This document shows positions 60,693 through 64,000 of a stretch of 64,000 nt of DNA, piece by piece. Under the pieces are notes generated by a model. The model ran no database searches. It was not told the DNA's origin and was given only the letters and a program-made list of their open reading frames with translations. The position numbers and the translations under genes are program-made. The stretch lies in contig CAZWLP010000003.1 in the NCBI GenBank assembly GCA_964634565.1, positions 25,211 through 89,210 on the forward strand. Reading direction: 5' to 3'. The DNA is from JAUVKT01 sp964634565 (lineage in GTDB: Bacteria > Bacteroidota > Bacteroidia > Bacteroidales > VadinHA17). How positions within the stretch are numbered: position 1 is the first letter of the stretch; each line of letters starts with the position of its first letter.

Positions 60693-61280
60693 TTATTCCC
60701 TGTCTTTTATACACCTGACATAAAATGCGTTATCAATGCCGGTAACTTCATTCTTATAAATAATTCCACCATCTTTTGAGTGCTGAATTGCAATCGCTAC
60801 CGCCATTTGATTGCTTTCGCTTGTATCGCAGGTCCAGTATGTATTACCATCAAAAATGCAAAATTTATTAAACATGCGGGCATGACCGTCAAAGGAGAGA
60901 TTTAGCTCACTTAAGTCTGTTGATCCATATTTATCTGATAAGTAATATTGCATTAATTCTTTCCATTCATCCACGCTTGACAGGTGCCATCCATCCGGAC
61001 AGCAGTAATTAGCTGTTTCCCAGTTATAGAGAACGCATTTCTCAGAAAATATACGACATTTTATGTCTTCAAATTTTTCTTCTTTGCAATTCCATATCCA
61101 TGCCCCCTTATTATATATATCACTGTTAAGAAATACAAGATCATTAGCCATCCAGGTATTATTGCCAGCTTCAATATACTGATATTGATTCTTATCCCTT
61201 TTATCAAAGAATATCTTTTCTGACGACCTTCTGCAGGATACGAGCAGAAAAATAAGGATAAATAAACTGAGATACTTCAT
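60693..61280 (-). CDS. FISUMP-domain lipoprotein
   Basis: A 195-residue protein with a lipobox FLLVSCRR at about residues 11-18. The mature part matches the Fibrobacter succinogenes major paralogous domain: NTWMANDLVFLN, VLYNWETANYCCPDGWHLSSVDEW and a C-terminal AFYVRCIKD. FISUMP proteins are surface or outer-membrane lipoproteins of unknown role, often in many copies. It stands alone, more AT-rich than its neighbours, and is flanked by two copies of one dyad. Confidence 0.82.
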   Translation of the reverse strand: MKYLSLFILIFLLVSCRRSSEKIFFDKRDKNQYQYIEAGNNTWMANDLVFLNSDIYNKGAWIWNCKEEKFEDIKCRIFSEKCVLYNWETANYCCPDGWHLSSVDEWKELMQYYLSDKYGSTDLSELNLSFDGHARMFNKFCIFDGNTYWTCDTSESNQMAVAIAIQHSKDGGIIYKNEVTGIDNAFYVRCIKDRE

Positions 61281-61310
61281 TATTAACTTGCGCGCATTGA
61301 GAATGATATC

Positions 61311-61358
61311 GAAATTTAATCTCTTTTAAGCTGATATCTAATACTCAATAATGAGTAT
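61311..61358 (-). promoter_or_regulatory. Promoter with dyad copy 2 upstream of the FISUMP gene
   Basis: The minus strand reads TAAATTTC (61311-61318, one mismatch to TAnnTTTG). The dyad ATACTCA-N4-TGAGTAT (61341-61358) lies 22-40 bases upstream of it, over the expected -33 region. It is the same 7-bp arms and spacer as copy 1. Confidence 0.5.
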
Positions 61359-61439
61359 TATTATCAAAATAAGGAGCTTATAATATATCTTTTATTATTA
61401 TTCTTTATTATCCTGAAGTAAAAAGCTATTAGTATTTGT

Positions 61440-61447
61440 TATTTTTG
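61440..61447 (+). promoter_or_regulatory. -7 promoter element of the PPDK regulatory gene
   Basis: TATTTTTG (exact TAnnTTTG), 30 bases before the ATG at 61478. It makes an earlier TTG at 61436 unlikely as the start. Confidence 0.5.
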
Positions 61448-61477
61448 AATAGCTTAGTAGCATTACAGGATTGGTTT

Positions 61478-62356
61478 ATGTGCGCAAAAGAGAAAAATAT
61501 AAGTAAGGATTGTGAGGACAATATTCCTCCTATTTTCGTTGTTTCGGGGGGTAAGGGTATGGCCGGAAATACGGTTGTAAGGTCTGTTCTGATACAGTTT
61601 CCGGATAATCATATTCCTCTTATTGTAATGCCCAATGTAGACTCTATGGAGAAGGTAAACGATATTATTACGAGAGCCAGGGATTCATGTGGGGTTATTG
61701 TTCATACAATGGTAGATCCGCTGATGAGGGAGATACTGCTTGCTGTTTGTGATGCCGAAGGGGTAAAGCACTTCGATCTGGTTGGCGGCCTTTCTGATTA
61801 TATCTCCGACCTCCTGCAGATGGAGCCGGTTAGTAAGCCCGGACTTTACAGGTTAAGGAATATACAGTATTTTTCGAGGGTTGAGGCGATAGAATTTACG
61901 ATGAAGCACGATGATGGAATGAATGCAGAGAAGCTGGCTAAAGCTGATATTATTCTGACAGGTGTTTCGCGTACAGGAAAGACGCCGCTAAGTATATATA
62001 TGGGAATGTTTGGATGGAAGGTTGCCAATGTTCCCCTGGTAAAAGGAATTGATCCGCCGCCCGAATTATTTACTGTTGATCCGGGCCGCGTTTTCGGACT
62101 TACCACTTCGCCGCATTATCTTATTGCCCAGAGGAATAACCGTGTTAAACAGCTGGGTCTTAATCCTGAGGATGATTATATTTCTCCCCGCAAGGTAAGA
62201 GAGGAGCTTGACTTTGCAAACAGGATATTTACCAGGGGCAGATTCAGGATATTTAATATTACAAATAAACCTATTGAGTCGACGGCCAACGAGATACTTA
62301 CCATGTTAACCGAGACTTACGGCCGTGATGAATGGCGTAAGCTCGGCGAACAATAA
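61478..62356 (+). CDS. PPDK/PEP synthase regulatory protein (kinase/pyrophosphorylase, DUF299)
   Basis: A 292-residue protein matching the family over its length: PIFVVSGGKGMAGNTVVRSV at the start, the P-loop-like GVSRTGKTPLSIYMG and the KGIDPPPELFTVDPGRVFGLT segment. It switches pyruvate phosphate dikinase (or PEP synthase) off by ADP-dependent phosphorylation and on by phosphate-dependent dephosphorylation. The target gene is not in the window. The ATG at 61478 (MCAKEKN) is preferred. Confidence 0.92.
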   Translation: MCAKEKNISKDCEDNIPPIFVVSGGKGMAGNTVVRSVLIQFPDNHIPLIVMPNVDSMEKVNDIITRARDSCGVIVHTMVDPLMREILLAVCDAEGVKHFDLVGGLSDYISDLLQMEPVSKPGLYRLRNIQYFSRVEAIEFTMKHDDGMNAEKLAKADIILTGVSRTGKTPLSIYMGMFGWKVANVPLVKGIDPPPELFTVDPGRVFGLTTSPHYLIAQRNNRVKQLGLNPEDDYISPRKVREELDFANRIFTRGRFRIFNITNKPIESTANEILTMLTETYGRDEWRKLGEQ

Positions 62357-62359
62357 GAT

Positions 62360-64000
62360 TTATTTTTTCCAATCAGGCAGTCTTCCCGGTGTAAGGGGAG
62401 CTCCCAGGTCGGTTAATTTTTTATCCATTTGCTCAAATTCTTCTTTAAGCATTTTGACTTGTTCAAGAACCGGCCCAAATTCTTCGGCGGCAATCATATA
62501 GTTCTGCTTTGAGGTTCCGGTAATATTTGTGGTTGATCTCATATTATCGAATGCAGCATTTCTGGCTCTTGATCGCAAAGCATAGTCACCATCAAGGTCG
62601 AGGGTTCCTTTAGTACGGTCTCCATTAATAATCATTTCAATTCCCTCAACCTTATTCTCAAGTTCATCAATCTCCTGCAGCATTTTGTTTGCAACAGTGG
62701 CATTAAATGCCTTTGTTGCTGCCCTGTAGGCGGGAATTTTATCGTTCATATCTGTGAGAGCAGCTCCAACGGCTCTTAGTGCATTATCGAGAGCAAGGGT
62801 CTTTATCTTAAATTCGGACATCTCCTTCCTGTCTGAGGCAGGGATAGTCCTGTTATTAAGTTCTTTCAGCTCAAATGAAACCGGCCCCGCCAGTTTTGTG
62901 AGTTCACCCTTAACATTTTTAAACATACTAACGACATACTCGCCCGGTAATACAAATACATTGGACGATGGAAGTCCCCTGGTCTGGTTTGCATCTCTTT
63001 CTGTAACCGAAAGCTCTGCAGGATAGGTCATATCCCAGATTATCTCGTTTAATCCCTTGCGCAGGGGCGTTCGGAGCTCTCTTATCGGCAGGCCCTCAGC
63101 ATCTGTTATCATAAAGATCAGGTATGCAGGTAATTCTTCCTGCTCTGCCTTATATTCTTCGGGAGTCGGGTAAGGTATGGGTTTCCCATTTTTAAATGCT
63201 TCCTTTTCTTTCTTGCTTCTTTCAGATTTGAGGGTGCTTACCCCGTCTTTAATCCAGTAGGTAAATGTTACTCCCCTTTCCGGATTTGGAACACTGAAAT
63301 AGTCCTGTCCCTGGAATCCTTTCTCCTTTGTTCCAAGACCTCCAAGAGGTCTCCATGTCTTATACATTAAGGCATCTTTTACCGCGAACAGGTAGCCATC
63401 TTCATTTATTGTCGATTCTGTTAACTCCCTGAGCGGAGCATAATTATCGAGCACATAGAATCCTCGTCCGAATGTTGCCAGCACAAGATCGTTCTCTCTT
63501 TCCTGTATAGCCATGTCTCTTACGTTAATTGTAGGGAGTCCGGCATTAAGTCTTTTCCAGTTCTTGCCTCCGTTAAGTGTAACAAAGACCCCATATTCTG
63601 TTCCGGCAAATAATATTTCTTTTTTAATATGATCCTGGCAAAGCGCATATACAGCTCCTTCAGGCAGGTCGCCCGATATATTTGTCCATGTGGCACCTTT
63701 GTCTGTACTTTTATAGATATAGGGCGTAAAGTCACCTGATTTATGATTATTGAATGCGGCATATACAACATTTACGTCATGCTTGTCGGCCACAAGGTCA
63801 TACACGTAGGTGTATTCGGGAACACCGGGGAAGCTGTTTATTTTTCTCCAGGTCTTACCATCATCTTCCGTAATGCTGATTTGCCCGTCGTCTGTTCCGG
63901 CATATAACAGGCCTGCCTGTAATCTCGATTCATCGATAGAGACAGCTGCTCCGTACCTTGATGTAGATCCGTTCTTGGCAACTGCATCCATTGGCCAGAT
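62360..64000 (-). CDS. BNR/sortilin-type repeat protein, C-terminal part (5' end outside window)
   Basis: The frame runs off the right end (codons before the first Met read IWP), so only the C-terminal 546 residues are seen. The first third has BNR/Asp-box repeats: ITEDDGKTWRKI, KSTDKGATWTNIS and TLNGGKNWKRLN, as in VPS10/sortilin-like and glycosyl hydrolase-type propellers. A Fn3-like segment (ITDAEGLPIRELRTPLRKG) and a helical C-terminus follow. These large proteins are secreted in Bacteroidota; a peptidase or glycosidase role is not shown by anything visible. It is convergent with the PPDK regulator (3-base gap). Confidence 0.8.
   Translation of the reverse strand: MWPMDAVAKNGSTSRYGAAVSIDESRLQAGLLYAGTDDGQISITEDDGKTWRKINSFPGVPEYTYVYDLVADKHDVNVVYAAFNNHKSGDFTPYIYKSTDKGATWTNISGDLPEGAVYALCQDHIKKEILFAGTEYGVFVTLNGGKNWKRLNAGLPTINVRDMAIQERENDLVLATFGRGFYVLDNYAPLRELTESTINEDGYLFAVKDALMYKTWRPLGGLGTKEKGFQGQDYFSVPNPERGVTFTYWIKDGVSTLKSERSKKEKEAFKNGKPIPYPTPEEYKAEQEELPAYLIFMITDAEGLPIRELRTPLRKGLNEIIWDMTYPAELSVTERDANQTRGLPSSNVFVLPGEYVVSMFKNVKGELTKLAGPVSFELKELNNRTIPASDRKEMSEFKIKTLALDNALRAVGAALTDMNDKIPAYRAATKAFNATVANKMLQEIDELENKVEGIEMIINGDRTKGTLDLDGDYALRSRARNAAFDNMRSTTNITGTSKQNYMIAAEEFGPVLEQVKMLKEEFEQMDKKLTDLGAPLTPGRLPDWKK

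Overview
The window is a stretch of a Bacteroidota chromosome, most likely an uncultured member of the Bacteroidales or a near relative. The evidence is internal. At least ten genes have an exact match to the Bacteroidota -7 promoter element TAnnTTTG just upstream of their start. There are many beta-barrel and 'AQ'-ending signal-peptide proteins. Families typical of the phylum are present (DUF2723 membrane protein, FISUMP lipoprotein, LytTR/LytS pairs, ECF sigma factor with anti-sigma factor, DUF177-rpmF-plsX-fabH cluster). It is a draft or metagenome-style assembly: three runs of exactly 100 N occur at 38645, 48823 and 54457, and two of them are flanked by an identical 55-bp overlap.

Layout. 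0-11.1 kb: the 3' end of a hybrid histidine kinase, a tRNA selenouridine synthase (mnmH), a U32-family protein, a minus-strand operon (ThiF/MoeB-like, peptidase E, AsmA-like, histidine kinase) and an ECF sigma/anti-sigma/outer-membrane-protein operon closed by a terminator. 11.1-14.3 kb: an AT-rich island with two related outer-membrane proteins of unknown function and a STAS-domain remnant, bordered on both sides by arrays of a degenerate 7-bp repeat. 14.3-17.3 kb: a steroid 5-alpha-reductase-family protein, DNA-3-methyladenine glycosylase I, and a cytoplasmic GH16-fold protein whose catalytic residues are replaced. 17.6-24.9 kb: a TetR-controlled operon with a LolA-like carrier, two FtsX-type permeases, an ATPase, a DUF1302-like outer-membrane barrel and a methyltransferase, then yidD. 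24.9-27.9 kb: a LytTR/LytS two-component system with two LiaF/LiaI-like membrane proteins and a candidate LytTR operator.

28-40.5 kb is the housekeeping core: DUF177, rpmF, plsX and fabH, then bactofilin, atpZ/atpI-like genes, atpBEFHAG and a polyprenyl synthetase. A convergent outer-membrane protein gene then separates atpDC from the rest of the ATP synthase genes. 40.5-52 kb: a PLP decarboxylase of the aromatic amino-acid group, a large HEXXH-propeller-barrel protein, a DUF2723 protein, a stand-alone receiver, a SpoIIE-type phosphatase with a YfiR-like sensor region, two related cysteine-patterned lipoproteins and a methyltransferase. 52-64 kb: an oversized KamA-family radical SAM enzyme, rlmN, a flavin reductase, an NAD-dependent epimerase/reductase, a PerR-like regulator with its peroxiredoxin, a DUF502 protein, a REC-LuxR regulator, a FISUMP lipoprotein flanked by two copies of the same dyad, a PPDK regulatory protein, and a partial BNR-repeat protein.

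How the genes work together. Several blocks read as self-contained envelope-sensing circuits (sigma/anti-sigma/OMP, TetR/LolA-like/ABC/barrel, LytSTR/LiaF). The most promising lead for an undescribed system is the TetR-LolA-like-ABC-barrel operon at 17.6-24.5 kb, which could form a trans-envelope export route. The most unusual single protein is the GH16-like repeat protein at 15.85-17.27 kb. The dispersed heptanucleotide arrays, two of which run into coding sequence, are the most unusual DNA-level feature. No rRNA or tRNA gene, CRISPR array, insertion sequence or prophage was recognised.
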